Assembly (NCBI RefSeq): GCF_902806685.2
Contig: NC_048555.1
Span: 8,866,001 to 8,930,000 of the forward strand
Direction: 5' to 3'
Source of the DNA: Maniola hyperantus
Taxonomy: Eukaryota; Arthropoda; Insecta; Lepidoptera; Nymphalidae
Length of the DNA stretch: 64,000 bases
Made by a program: the position numbers and the translations under genes. A model generated the notes under the pieces. The model had not been told where the DNA came from. It searched no databases and was given only the letters and a program-made list of their open reading frames with translations. This document shows positions 20,905 to 30,374 of this stretch, one piece after another (the first letter of the stretch is position 1; each line of letters begins with the position of its first letter).

Positions 20905-21035
20905 GCACAGTTAGGTTTCGAGCAGGTCCTCATTGGCAGGTTGCCAAATTGCTTTCAGTGGCAACTGGTTGCCGCTGGGAAATATAACGTATTTCACTCT
21001 AAATCTGTAGGGAGCCTCATTTTTGGTCGTACACA
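20905..21035 (+). repeat. Dispersed repeat, paired with 21708-21840
   Basis: Reads TTCGAGCAGGTCCTCATTGG, then CAGGTTGCCAAATTGC and GCAACTGGTTGCCGCTGGGA. The second copy at 21708 has the same order (ATCGAGCATGTCCTTGTTGG, GCTGCCAAATTACC, ACCCGGTTACAAGCTGCCGG). The 91-codon frame over this copy is interrupted in the other, so I do not call it coding. Family unknown. Confidence 0.5.
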
Positions 21036-21113
21036 TTGGAGAGCTCAGAGTAGTAATGGAAAATAGGAGAGGTAAGTGAAATTGTAATGGTCGATATATA
21101 TTTTTATTGAAAA

Positions 21114-21377
21114 GTAGCTGTTGCCCGTGACTTTACCTACGTGGATTTAGGCTTTTAAAGCCCCGTGGGAACTCTTTGATTTTCCGAAATAAAAAGTAGC
21201 CTATGGCACTTTCCAGGTCTTTAACTATATCCTCCTATTATACAATCACGCTAAGCACCTGGGTGCTTGATTTTATTGATTTGTTGGTTTGTCCTTCAAT
21301 CATGCCGATTGAAGGACAAACCAACAAATCAATAAACACACTTTCGCATTCGCACTTTCACATTTATGATAATGGTA
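21114..21377 (-). mobile_element. Helitron, GGTTTGTCC-type, with a perfect internal hairpin
   Basis: TAGCTGTTGCCCGTGACTTT, CCCGTGGGAACTCTTTGATT and CACTTTCCAGGTC mark the family. 21272-21301 and 21307-21336 are perfect 30-bp inverted copies of the TTGATTTGTTGGTTTGTCCT block around a 5-nt loop, replacing the usual CACGTCAATCCGTTG segment. The 5' end is altered by short duplications of CTTTCGCATT. Confidence 0.65.
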
Positions 21378-21455
21378 CCTACCTTGTGATTCAGTTTATC
21401 TCCTAATATTGTAGGTCCTTCTACAAGTACGTCTACCTACTTCTACGTCAACAAA

Positions 21456-21590
21456 TCATCATCATCATCATGAGCAAACATCGCCGCCGCCAGTTCAATA
21501 CAGAGCAAGGGTCTCCTCTCAGAGTGAGAAGGGTTTTGGCCATAGTCTACCACGCTGGCCAAATGCGGATTGGCAGATTTCACACAACAA
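21456..21590 (-). mobile_element. tRNA-derived SINE, 3' part only
   Basis: Reversed SINE tail: (ATC)n, then CGCCAGTTCAATACAGAGCA, GGTCTCCTCTCAGAGTGAGA, GGCCATAGTCTACCACGCTG and GGCAGATTTCACACAA. It matches 51739-51860. The tRNA-like head is absent. Confidence 0.7.
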
Positions 21591-21707
21591 ACGCCACGCA
21601 TTAATTTAAAGGGGTAGGCAACGAACAACCCTATAACGTAGAGAGACAAATAAAAATAATTAAAAGTCTCCTAATCAACAACGGTCATGTCTTATATTAA
21701 ATTTAGT

Positions 21708-21840
21708 TATCGAGCATGTCCTTGTTGGCCGGCTGCCAAATTACCCTCACTAGCACCCGGTTACAAGCTGCCGGGAAAAAGCTACGTTTTTCATCCATTT
21801 TCTCTGCGGGAAAGTTCATTATGATAGTGTAGTTGCTCTG
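21708..21840 (+). repeat. Dispersed repeat, second copy
   Basis: See 20905-21035. About 800 bp downstream in the same orientation, more diverged, with no continuous reading frame. Confidence 0.45.
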
Positions 21841-21914
21841 CTAATGCACGAACAGAACAGAAAATAAATAATTTCTTATATATGGATTTCTTTCTCTATT
21901 TTTTTTATTTGCAA

Positions 21915-22138
21915 CTAGCCGATGCCCGCGACTTCGTTCACGTGGAATTAGGTTTTTAAAAATCCCGTGGGAACTCTTTGATTTTCCGGAATAAAAAGTA
22001 GCCTATCTCACTGTCTCGTCAATCTCGAGATCTTTATCTATACCCATGCAAAAAATCACGTCAATCCGTTGCACGGTTGCGACGTGATTGAAGGACAAAC
22101 CAACAAACAAACATACTTTCGCATTTATAATAAGGGTA
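21915..22138 (-). mobile_element. Non-autonomous Helitron, GGTTTGTCC-type, near complete
   Basis: A|CTAGCCGATGCCCGCGACTT, CACGTGGAATTAGG, AAAATCACGTCAATCCGTTG, GGTTGCGACGTGATTGAAGG and CATTTATAATAAGGGTA are all in order. Very similar to 58173-58393. It carries a duplicated TCTCGTCAATCTCGAG insertion near 22015. Confidence 0.75.
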
Positions 22139-22169
22139 CCTACTGATACCCACGTCTTTATATACATAT

Positions 22170-22402
22170 GTGAATCATCGTCATTATTATCAACTGATAG
22201 ACGTCCACTGGTGGACATGATCTCTTAAAGGGACACACGCCACGGTCTTGCGCCGCCTGGATCCAGCGGCTCTCTGAACCTCGTCTGATGTCATCTGTCG
22301 ACCTAGAAGGATCTTCCAACGCTGTGCTTTCTGGCCTGAGGTAGCCATTCCAGCAACTTGGGACCCCAACGTCTAGTTCGATAGACGTTGCGGCTGCCAA
22401 TC
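22170..22402 (-). mobile_element. RTE-like LINE 3' end, ORF C-terminus
   Basis: On the minus strand this encodes, with frameshifts, STDDIRRGSESRWIQAAQDR and then stops shortly after a CCACTGGTGGACGTC-type terminus. The core (T/S)DD(I/V)...(A/E)(G/S)xxWxQAxQDR recurs in all RTE tails in this window. The domain follows the reverse transcriptase, so no catalytic motif is expected. Confidence 0.55.
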
Positions 22403-22680
22403 TAAGATGGATGTGGGCTAACCTGGAAGGGGTATGGCAGTTTTTTTTAAACCCCTTTGGTTTCTACACGGCATCGTACCGGAACTCTAATTCGCTTGAC
22501 GGTACTGTTTTGTCGGTAGGGTGGTAACTAACTCTTTTTATATGCTGAAATTATATCGATTTTCCTAAGTGAGTTATTACGTTTTCTACAACGTGTAGTA
22601 AATAAATATTATGCTTACGAAATTTCGATACGTTCTACTTTCAGCGCTCTTTGTATTCACGAACCCTTTATACAAACTTA

Positions 22681-22722
22681 CCTATATATATAATAAAAGC
22701 GAAAGTGTGTTTGTTGGTGTGA
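22681..22722 (+). mobile_element. Helitron 5' end fragment
   Basis: TATATATAATAAAAGCGAAA, then GTGTGTTTGTTGG, the family 5' terminus. The element fades within about 40 bases. Confidence 0.45.
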
Positions 22723-23009
22723 GCACATACATTTGTACGACATACCTACGTGTCTAAATGTTAGTGTTTTTCTTTTAAAATACCCCAATACTTTTTAATG
22801 ATCACGCTGCGAGTCACCTTACGCCAACAATATTTTGACCAATAGTACACTACCTACTATTGCTTTTTTATTTATTTTTATAGATATTTTAGGAGTAGGA
22901 CGCTCGATTTATATTAATAATAATTTTAAACTGCATAAGAATGTGTTAATGGAACGGGGACGGGCGCATCTTGCGTTGACACATTGTTCCCGTGTCATAT
23001 CAGGGAGAC
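22723..23009. other. Unassigned intergenic sequence
   Basis: No gene or repeat recognised. Confidence 0.35.
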
Positions 23010-23355
23010 AGCATCAAGACCAGGAGCCGCAGTAGAAACAGCTGAAAACGGCAAGCGGCACAAGTAGGTATCTCTCTCTTATCGAGAGTTACATTTTTGT
23101 TCCGTTTGCCGTGGAGACCCTGGGGCCATGGAGTCTTAGTGCTAAAAAAAATTACGAGACATTTCACCGCGATTACTTAATAGCCGCATCTGGTGACAGA
23201 AGGGCCGGCTCATTTTTTGCGCAACGGATCAGCCTGGCTGTCCAGCGCGGAAATTCAGCCAGTATTCATGGCACCATTCCACGTGGGCATGATTAGTATA
23301 GTAATTAGATAAGGGTAGCTTTAAGCTTTATCGTAATATTTTCACATAAAAAAAA
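23010..23355 (+). mobile_element. Non-LTR retrotransposon ORF2 C-terminus and 3' UTR, copy 1
   Basis: Encodes FVPFAVETLGPWSLSAK, then after a local frameshift SGDRRAGSFFAQRISLAVQR and GNSASIHGT, then a short 3' UTR and an A-rich end (23347-23355). The LGPW...RRAGSFxAQRISxAVQRGNAAS motif is the C-terminal tail of a LINE reverse-transcriptase protein family. I do not assign the clade. 5'-truncated. A second, better-preserved copy lies inverted at 24534-24862. Confidence 0.6.
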
Positions 23356-23777
23356 AGAATGTGTTAATGATCGAATTCTGACTAAACAAATTTTCATTAT
23401 TTAGATTAGATTATTATGGTAATAAAAAATCAATGGTGTATTTTACACGAAATTAATAATTTTCAAAAATCAAAACAAAAATTGTATATAAGTTTCTCCA
23501 AAGTGTCAATCAGTGCATGTAATTTCCACTTGCATATTCAGTTATCTAGCGCATCCTAGCTGGCGTTCGGCCAAATAGCCTCCACAGTCCACTGGCACAA
23601 GACTGGCAGCCAGTAGTAGTACTGCACCGCCGGATGTTGCACACTTGCATGCCGGCCTGTGGTCTGCGGTCTTCGTCGTCATTACCGCGTGCCTATGGAT
23701 TTTACGTGGAATCACGTTTTAGTTATATGGCACTGTGGTATGTAAGCTAGTCTCCCACATGAAACATATTACAAATC
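23356..23777. other. Unassigned intergenic sequence
   Basis: 23560-23690 is more GC-rich (TGGCACAAGACTGGCAGCCA and onward) but has no recognisable frame or repeat partner in the window. Confidence 0.3.
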
Positions 23778-23905
23778 TTGTAGGGACTTCCACACGCCAC
23801 GGTGCACCTTGGGACCCCAACATCTATCGTTTTTACGATCTATGTGCTCTGCCCATTGCCACTTCAGCATCGCAATGCGTTGAGCTATGTCGGTCCTTCT
23901 ACTCA
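23778..23905 (-). mobile_element. RTE-like LINE fragment with internal deletion
   Basis: CTTGTAGGGACTTCCACACG joins directly to CACCTTGGGACCCCAACATC, then TGCCCATTGCCACTTCAGCA. On the minus strand this is the KWQWAEHI-type block fused to the terminal VWKSLQ-type block, so the intervening TRWTDD segment is deleted. Compare 34680-34965. Confidence 0.5.
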
Positions 23906-24533
23906 GAATATGCAAAGCAAAACACGTAACAATAAATTCGATAAATGGGACCGATTATGACTGCAATTCGCTAAATTTAAATTCGTTTAAATTATAGACT
24001 TTTACTACTGTTGTACGCATTAAATGTCAAAATAGAAAAACGTCTCTAATTCTTTAAAATTAGAAAGGAGCTCTGGAGGTGCCCACTGAAAGAAATTTTA
24101 CCCGAGCGAATCTAAGACGGGTCAGCGATTGATGCTAGCACTAGTGAGGAATTTTCACAATAATACAGCATGGTAACACCCACTTATCCTTTTTTTGCTT
24201 TCAATAAATAAACATTAAATAGGTAAATAGGTACACACACCAGCAATAGATAAATAAATAGATTGATCCAATTTTCTTTCTACAACTCAATTCAAAGACG
24301 TCACGAGGTACCCTAACTGACAAGTTTATTTTAAAAGTTTTCCACCGTAAAGTATATCTACCGTAGGAGACAGCAATTGACTTACTGAAATGTCCAGAGG
24401 ACGTTATCGGATTCCTAATAGACTGCAACTTACCTGAAATAAAGGAAAACAATATTTATTAAAATAATATACTGATAGACTTTTAAATTCAGTTAGATAT
24501 AAATATTAATACTCAAAAGACAATGTGTGAGAT
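23906..24533. other. Unassigned AT-rich sequence
   Basis: No gene recognised. CCCGAGCGAATCTAAGACGG (24102) faintly resembles the 3' end of the large Helitron at 30163-31173. Confidence 0.35.
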
Positions 24534-24862
24534 GAAAATATTACAATAAAACTTAAAGCTAGCCTTATCTAATTACTATAAAAATCATGCCCGCGTGGAA
24601 TGGTGCCAAGAATACTGGCTGCATTTCCGCGCTGGACAGCCAGGCTGATCCGTTGCGCAAAAAATGAGCCAGCCCTTCTGTCGCCAGATGGGGCTAATCG
24701 CGGTGAAATGTCTCGTAAAAATGTTTTGGCACTAAGACTCCATGGCCCCAGGGTCTCCACGGCAAACGGAACAAAAATGGTACTCTCTATAAGAGAGGCA
24801 TACTTGCGCCGCTTGCCATTTTCAGCTGTTTCTGCTGCGGGTTTCAGATGCTGTTATGTGTG
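24534..24862 (-). mobile_element. Non-LTR retrotransposon ORF2 C-terminus and 3' UTR, copy 2 (inverted)
   Basis: On the minus strand it encodes FVPFAVETLGPWSLSAKTFL, RDISPRLAPSGDRRAGSFFA and QRISLAVQRGNAASILGTIP before a stop, in one uninterrupted frame, so this copy is less damaged than 23010-23355. The 5' truncation points of the two copies are close to each other. They lie tail to tail about 1.2 kb apart. Confidence 0.65.
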
Positions 24863-25579
24863 AGTATATGCTATTAATTAAATAGAGTCTGGTACTGCCT
24901 TACATAGGAAAATCACAATAATTGGTGACGCGTGCATAAAAAAATATTCGAACTTTGTCTATTAATTACCCTCGCAAGTCACATTTAATAATGGTAATAA
25001 TATATCCCCGGAAATCAAACGAAGAATAAGTAGCTGTCGCGAACAAAACTTACAGTATGAGAAAACATTTTAAATCGTCGTTTCTACCAAAGGTTTTAAA
25101 ATTCAGACCCTCATATTATGAAAAGTTTGATGTAGAAATATGCATTTTATCTGGGCTTGCAAAAATACATATAAAAAGGTTTCATCTTTACCCATTCCTA
25201 CTTACCTATTTTTTTATTTAATGTTACGTTCATCGGTGTAATCTTTAACCATACAGGATTTTCGAATGTTCATGAAAAATGTGAATTTATGAAATCCTTT
25301 AAACTGTGAAAATTCAAGTGTATATTCCAATTCTAAAGATGGATTTCATGTGAAGATACATACATTGAAAATAATATTACTCGCGCTTTCATCCGGATGA
25401 ATATGATGTCAAAATATGATTAATTCATTTTCCCCCGCTCTTTTCCCCGCATTTCCTCATTATCTAGATGGAGTGCACTGGAACTAAGTGCACGGCAGAT
25501 TGCCAGCAAAATTTTCGGTTTAGCCACTATTTTTAAATTCCGCCAACGCAAATTCATACGGGTACCTGTGTAATGTGGC
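24863..25579. other. Unassigned AT-rich sequence
   Basis: No gene or repeat recognised. Confidence 0.4.
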
Positions 25580-25720
25580 TTTCGTCTTAGTACGCCTAGA
25601 TTTAGGTTTTTAAAATCCCGTGGGAACTCTTTGCATTTCCGGGATAAAAAGTTCAACTGTTGGGCCGTGAAAAGCTAGCAGACAGACAGACAGACTTTTG
25701 CATTTATAACATAGTATGGA
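25580..25720 (-). mobile_element. Helitron, CAGA-type, internally deleted
   Basis: GATTTAGGTTTTTAAAATCC, GGGATAAAAAGTTCAACTGT, GGGCCGTGAAAAGCTAGCAG and ATAACATAGTATGGA|T. The block between AAAAAGT and CAACTGTTGGG is deleted, and CTAG is lost. Confidence 0.65.
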
Positions 25721-26127
25721 TTTAAATAGCCCATAAATGCCCTTAGTATTACTTTCGTTGAGAAGGCCTGGCACTAAGAGCCAATATACTGACTCTCGTT
25801 AAATTCTAAGAGATATGTTTGAACGGAAGAGAAAAATTGGAGCACTTGTAATAAAAAGAAACACTTTAGGAAATGTCTTCTGTTATCTAAAAACAAAACA
25901 AAAGACTCAAAACCGCTACACGTGACACTCTCAAAAAACAACAAAGCGACGTTCAGGAAATGAAGAGTCATCCAAGCTGAGAATTGTGAGATTGCTGTTA
26001 AAAAGCTCTGTAGGCGGCGCGGCGTTTGAAACCTCTACATAACCTATTATATCTATAGACTGCATATCCAAGAACGGACGTAGGACTGCGACTGTTTAGT
26101 GAAATAATTGATTTAGTGAGTAATTGG
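25721..26127. other. Unassigned intergenic sequence
   Basis: No gene or repeat recognised. Confidence 0.35.
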
Positions 26128-26262
26128 TTTAGTGAGTGATTCAGTGAAAACTGCTCGATGAGGTGGAACGTGCCTACATAGAAGGTGCCTATTCATTCTT
26201 CTTTTAAAGGCACCAATATTACAGCTAGCGGAAAAAAGGAAGCCGGAAATAATAATTATGTC
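26128..26262 (-). mobile_element. LINE C-terminal tail fragment
   Basis: Minus-strand frame contains NIGAFKRRMNRHLL, then CRHVPPHR, resembling the Jockey/CR1-like C-terminal motif (xxGxFKxRxNxxLxxRxxxx) seen also at 48900-49115 and 61990-62150. No catalytic domain. Confidence 0.45.
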
Positions 26263-26469
26263 GTCAGACAGTGGTGGTCTCGCTTCCCACTGCCTGAAGT
26301 TTATTAGCAGCCACAAATTACTAACAGAGCTATGAGTGGTTAATGTGGCCGTGATGTACTTAGTCGGTATTAACCAGGTTGTTAGATAGAATTGTAGTTA
26401 GGTAGAGTGGTATGGTAACTGGTAAGATTCACGTCATTTGATATAGCGATAATAGATTTACTTACCTAC

Positions 26470-26631
26470 ACCTTTTTTTTGTATGTATGTTTTTGCATGG
26501 GTATAGTTGAAGATCTGGAAAGTGACATAGGCTACTTTTTATCCTGCTGGAAAATCAAAGAGTTCCCACGGGATTTTTAAAAACCTAATTCCACGCGCAC
26601 GGTTAATAACGAAGTCGCGGGCATCAGCTAG
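26470..26631 (+). mobile_element. Helitron, GGTTTGTCC-type, 3' two-thirds
   Basis: TTTTTGCATGGGTATAGTTG, GTGACATAGGCTACTTTTTA, GAGTTCCCACGGGATTTTTA and AACGAAGTCGCGGGCATCAG, then CTAG at 26628-26631 and T. An extra GCACGGTTAATAA interrupts the CGCGGAC hairpin. Confidence 0.7.
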
Positions 26632-26715
26632 TGTTAAATAAAAGTATAAAAATATCTGATTACACATTTAAAACAATAAACTTTTTCTGTATTTGCCCTT
26701 AATATTTTTGTGTTG

Positions 26716-26815
26716 ACCGCCCACTAGGTGAACGGAGTCCACATTATACCAGTCGCAGAGAGCCGCTGGATTCAGGCGGTGCAAGACAGTGGCGTATGGA
26801 AGTCCCTACATTTCT
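26716..26815 (+). mobile_element. RTE-like LINE 3' fragment
   Basis: CCACTAGGTGAACGGAGTCC, then GTCGCAGAGAGCCGCTGGAT and AGGCGGTGCAAGACAGTGGC. Translation gives VAESRWIQAVQDSGVWKSL, the RTE tail motif. Only about 100 bases. Confidence 0.5.
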
Positions 26816-27139
26816 AAACCGTTGAGCTTTTTTTTGAGGCTTATTGCATAATTTTGATCAAAGGCACACCGATCATTCGGTTACAGTATATCGGGTCAAT
26901 GTAGTACAACTATCTAAGCTACAAAGAAATACGCTGTCAAAAGTAGGCCACACCACCCACGATTTCTCTCACTTTCCCTGAAAAACCTTTAGAACAACAC
27001 ACTCGGTGTATCACAAAAAAGCCACTACGACGCCCCTCAGAGTGAGGGTCGTTGAGATAATCTCTTTTGTGCCATCTTACACGAGTGGCCCTAACTTTGT
27101 GTAGACTCAGCGATTTGTCTTGTTTAATATTGATTTGAA
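26816..27139. other. Unassigned intergenic sequence
   Basis: No gene or repeat recognised. Confidence 0.35.
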
Positions 27140-27366
27140 TTTCAAAATTGACCTTTAGAATATGCGTATCGAAATTTATATTGATTTAAATGACCTTAAA
27201 ACTGCCTTCTGAAGCGGTGGTAGCCTAGTGGTTAAGATGTTGGCTTTCTATTCTTGAGGTCCTGGGTTTGATCCCGATCGCGCACCTCTAACTTTTCGGA
27301 TGTATATATGTACGGATGATATTTAAAATTGACCTTTAAAATACGCGTGTCGAAATTTATATTGAT
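27140..27366 (+). mobile_element. tRNA-derived SINE head flanked by long direct repeats
   Basis: 27211-27320 is the SINE head: GAAGCGGTGGTAGCCTAGTG (A box) and GGTTTGATCCC (B box, one base off GGTTCGATCCC), then GCACCTCTAACTTTTCGGA. It stops where a full SINE would continue for 200 more bases. On either side, 27140-27185 and 27321-27366 are direct repeats of about 45 bp (AAATTGACCTTTA(G/A)AATA...ATTTATATTGAT) with a few mismatches. Confidence 0.65.
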
Positions 27367-28139
27367 TCATTTATATTAATCATTGCAATCGGTTGAATAG
27401 TAATTCTGGTGGTAAAGAAATTAATCTAGCAAACACTTTCGGATTCATAGTAGGTATTAAATACGTGCATATATTATACTACGGTACGGATTAAATCCAT
27501 AATAATAATCTAAGGGAGGGTTCAGTTAAGCAGGTTACCTCTCTAAGGAACAAGCTGTAAATCCAAACAACTTAAACATTCATAAAGGCAAAAATATAGA
27601 AACCTAATAAATAAAGTCTTGTAATGTTCTTTTTCTCCCACTTGCTCGGAATTGGTTACTTTACTCAAGAAAGGATCTCAGGACTGTTACTGGGTCTTTA
27701 CTTGTCGCACGCCAGCAATTTCCAAGAGGACTGTAAAGGAAATTGCTTGACAGTTTCACAGTGATGACTTCTTCGACGAGGCTCTGTATATTGTAGACTA
27801 AAATAAATTAAGATTTTGGTACACGATATTCTGACTTCTAACTACCTATTTTTTTTATTTTTACGTTAGTGAGATATAAAATCTCATACTAAGCACAGAA
27901 TATAAAGGTAGGCGTCATGAATCAAGAAGCATGAGTGAACAGTTGCAATCCATTAAGGGGTGGGGGATTACGCTTGTTTTGTGTGACGAAAGCATCATAG
28001 GGGATTATGTGCCACCCCTAAACGGTATTTACATTTGGTACCTTTTACGCCGTTAGCACACCGACGTATTTCACATGTAGTAGCGAAATATCAAAAGCTA
28101 AACTATAAAGCCTCACTAGGGGACAAATGTCCCGCAATA
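27367..28139. other. Unassigned; 46-codon frame at 27620-27760 noted
   Basis: No confident gene. A short frame starting near 27620 (MFFFSHLLGIGYFTQERISG, then LLLGLYLSHASNF) has a hydrophobic start but no recognisable family or splice context. 28048-28080 (TTAGCACACCGACGTATTTC) resembles the arms of the fold-back at 28804-28987. Confidence 0.25.
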
Positions 28140-28290
28140 CGTGTCGCCAGAGAGGTCAGGCGACGTTAGGCGCGACCTTTTCGTCCACATGGTCCACATT
28201 ATCAACAACAAAGTGACGTAATGTTGCCAGACTTCTTATGCTATGTCAGGCGAAGTCGAACGACGTCACCCGATATCTCTAGTGGCACGT
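28140..28290. repeat. Possible diverged fold-back element
   Basis: The left side CGTGTCGCCAGAGAGGTCAG and the right side (CGACGTCACCCGATATCTCT, AGTGGCACG) are imperfect inverted copies with several mismatches. Flanking AATGTCCCGC and CGTCCCGCGG add to the symmetry. Weak. Confidence 0.3.
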
Positions 28291-28317
28291 CCCGCGGGAA
28301 AATTGCCTGATAGTGAT

Positions 28318-28714
28318 AAAAAATCGGCCAAGTGCGAAGCAGACTCGCGCACTGAGGGTTCCGTAGTACAATCGTATTTTATCGACATTTTGCACGATAA
28401 ATCAAAAACTACTTACTAGATCTCGTTCAAACCGTACATCATATATTTTTTTAGTTTTATCATTCTCTTATTTTAGAAGTTATAGGGGGGGGGGGAGGAC
28501 GATGACGACGACGACACACATTTTACCTATTATTTTCTATTTTTGTGTAAAAATCTTAATGCGGTTCACAGAATACATCTACTTACCAAGTTTCAACAGT
28601 AGGTATAGCTCTTATAGTTTCGGAAAAAAGTGGCTGTGACATACATCCAGACAGACAGACAGACATGACGAATCTATAAGGGTTTTTTGCCATTCGGCTA
28701 CGGAACCCTTAAAA
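28318..28714 (+). mobile_element. GGGTTCCGT-family copy f
   Basis: AAATCGGCCAAGTGCGAAGC, GAGGGTTCCGTAGTACAATC, then an interior with a G run (28485-28497) and (GAC)n. GGTTCACAGAATACATCTAC and CATGACGAATCTATAAGGGT follow, ending GGCTACGGAACCCTTAAAA. It is a third interior type under the same termini, and related to 6881-7079. Confidence 0.65.
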
Positions 28715-28803
28715 CGAGGTTTTAACGCTTTTATTTTATACCTTTGATATACTTCCCATGCCACACGGGCGTCGCGTCGGGCAGTGTGTTGCCGGCGGGT
28801 TAG

Positions 28804-28987
28804 AGCCTGTAGCACACTAACGTATTCGCATGCGGTTGTGAAACTATTACTTCCGTTTTAGGGTAGCAAAACGTCGTCGTCTTTATATCAAAGGCACAAA
28901 ATAAATGCGTTAAAGCCGCATGTTATAAAAATCAAGGCGTTAATAGTTTTGCTACCCCACGTGAATGCGTCGGTGTACTAAAGGCCC
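28804..28987. repeat. Fold-back element, about 184 bp
   Basis: The arms GCCTGTAGCACACTAACGTA and its inverse TGCGTCGGTGTACTAAAGGC pair with several mismatches and continue into GGGTAGCAAAACG against GTTTTGCTACCCC. A related arm stands alone at 28048-28080. Confidence 0.5.
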
Positions 28988-29187
28988 TATCCTATGCCTT
29001 TGACCTGGGGAATCGCACCGCATCGACTCGGAATAACTTCATAAAATATTCACAACCAAATCTCTATTCAATATGTGTTGGTACGATAATGCTGTCTGAA
29101 TGGAGTCTAACGCCTTTAACACATCGCAGCGCGTGTATACTTTGACGTAAATGTTTAATGTGGTTTGGCTACCGAATAGACTAGAGT

Positions 29188-29526
29188 TCTCCATAATGTT
29201 CTCAAAGGTGTGTCAAGTCTGTCAATCCACACTTAGTCAGCGTTGTAGACTATGGCCAAATCCCTGGTACCGTGCCCTGTATCAGAGTGAACTAGAATGT
29301 GGGAATTCTCGATATGATCCTGAATCGACGATAACATATTAAATATTAGGCCATGGTGACGTAAAATCAAAGAAAAATAGGGCTACCTGCGTCAAATGTT
29401 AGCATTTGATGCCTGCCAGTGACGTCGATGCCTCGACGTTTTGTTAGGAATTCCCTAACTGTGCCTGTAGTCACAGAATAATATAATCTGTAGTGAGCCG
29501 GCGATGGGTTGATCATTATGATGATG
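29188..29526 (+). mobile_element. tRNA-derived SINE 3' part, split by other sequence
   Basis: 29188-29255 (GAGTTCTCCATAATGTTCTC, AGCGTTGTAGACTATGGCC) and 29483-29526 (GTAGTGAGCCGGCGATGGGT, then TGATCATTATGATGATGA) are consecutive parts of the SINE tail. About 230 bases between them are foreign or rearranged, including a small palindrome near 29425-29465. Confidence 0.55.
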
Positions 29527-30162
29527 AATCGTATATCATTCCTGTGTACCATATCATTCCTGTATTCATTCCTGTTGGACTATAGACAAGAATTTTCTAC
29601 ATCATTAGGCTGACGATCAAGTAGGTATGTCATGAATGAGTGATATGAATTGCTAGAGAAAAGCGAGTTGGGTTACTTTTGACACCACTGATTAATGTAT
29701 ACTGGATGAGTTGAAAAAAACTGTATTTTTGTAGTAGTGTTTTTCTGTTATTTAAATAACTATCTAAAATATATCTATTAATATTTTAAGTTGTAGCAAA
29801 TGTATAAAATTGATATCTACATTTTCCCTGTCAAGAATCAAATACAATACAGTGTCTTATTTTGAGTTTTATAAGTAGAGCGTACCTTGACTTTGCTTAG
29901 AATTAGTTAAAACGATTTTGTGTCTTAAGTCTAAACAAAGTCAATATTTTCAGACTGAGTGTTATCCAAAAATAAGCAAGTGTGACAAGCAGAAAATCGC
30001 ACCAAAAGAGTTCCTTTACTACAATTTTGGCACAGAGCCCTAAAAATATTCAGTATTATAAGTATTGATAAAGAAAGTTACCAACTTTATTCACTCGTAG
30101 GTATTTTTCTTATTTTGTTCTTGTAAATAATTATGATAAAAATTTGATTACTACCCATAGAA
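29527..30162. other. Unassigned AT-rich sequence
   Basis: No gene or repeat recognised. Confidence 0.4.
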
Positions 30163-30281
30163 TCAATACTTATAATAAAACTGTAACAGGTCAAATTCTG
30201 TACATTGAAGATATTTTGAAAATTTTTTTTCGAGGGCACTCTATAATCGATACTGAACCCAAAACTGTAATTTTTTTCATT

Positions 30282-30374
<93 letters not shown>

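Noticed and set aside
27620..27760. Small secreted peptide (46 codons with a hydrophobic start)
   Set aside because: No recognisable signal cleavage context, homologue or splice sites. Short frames of this size are expected by chance.
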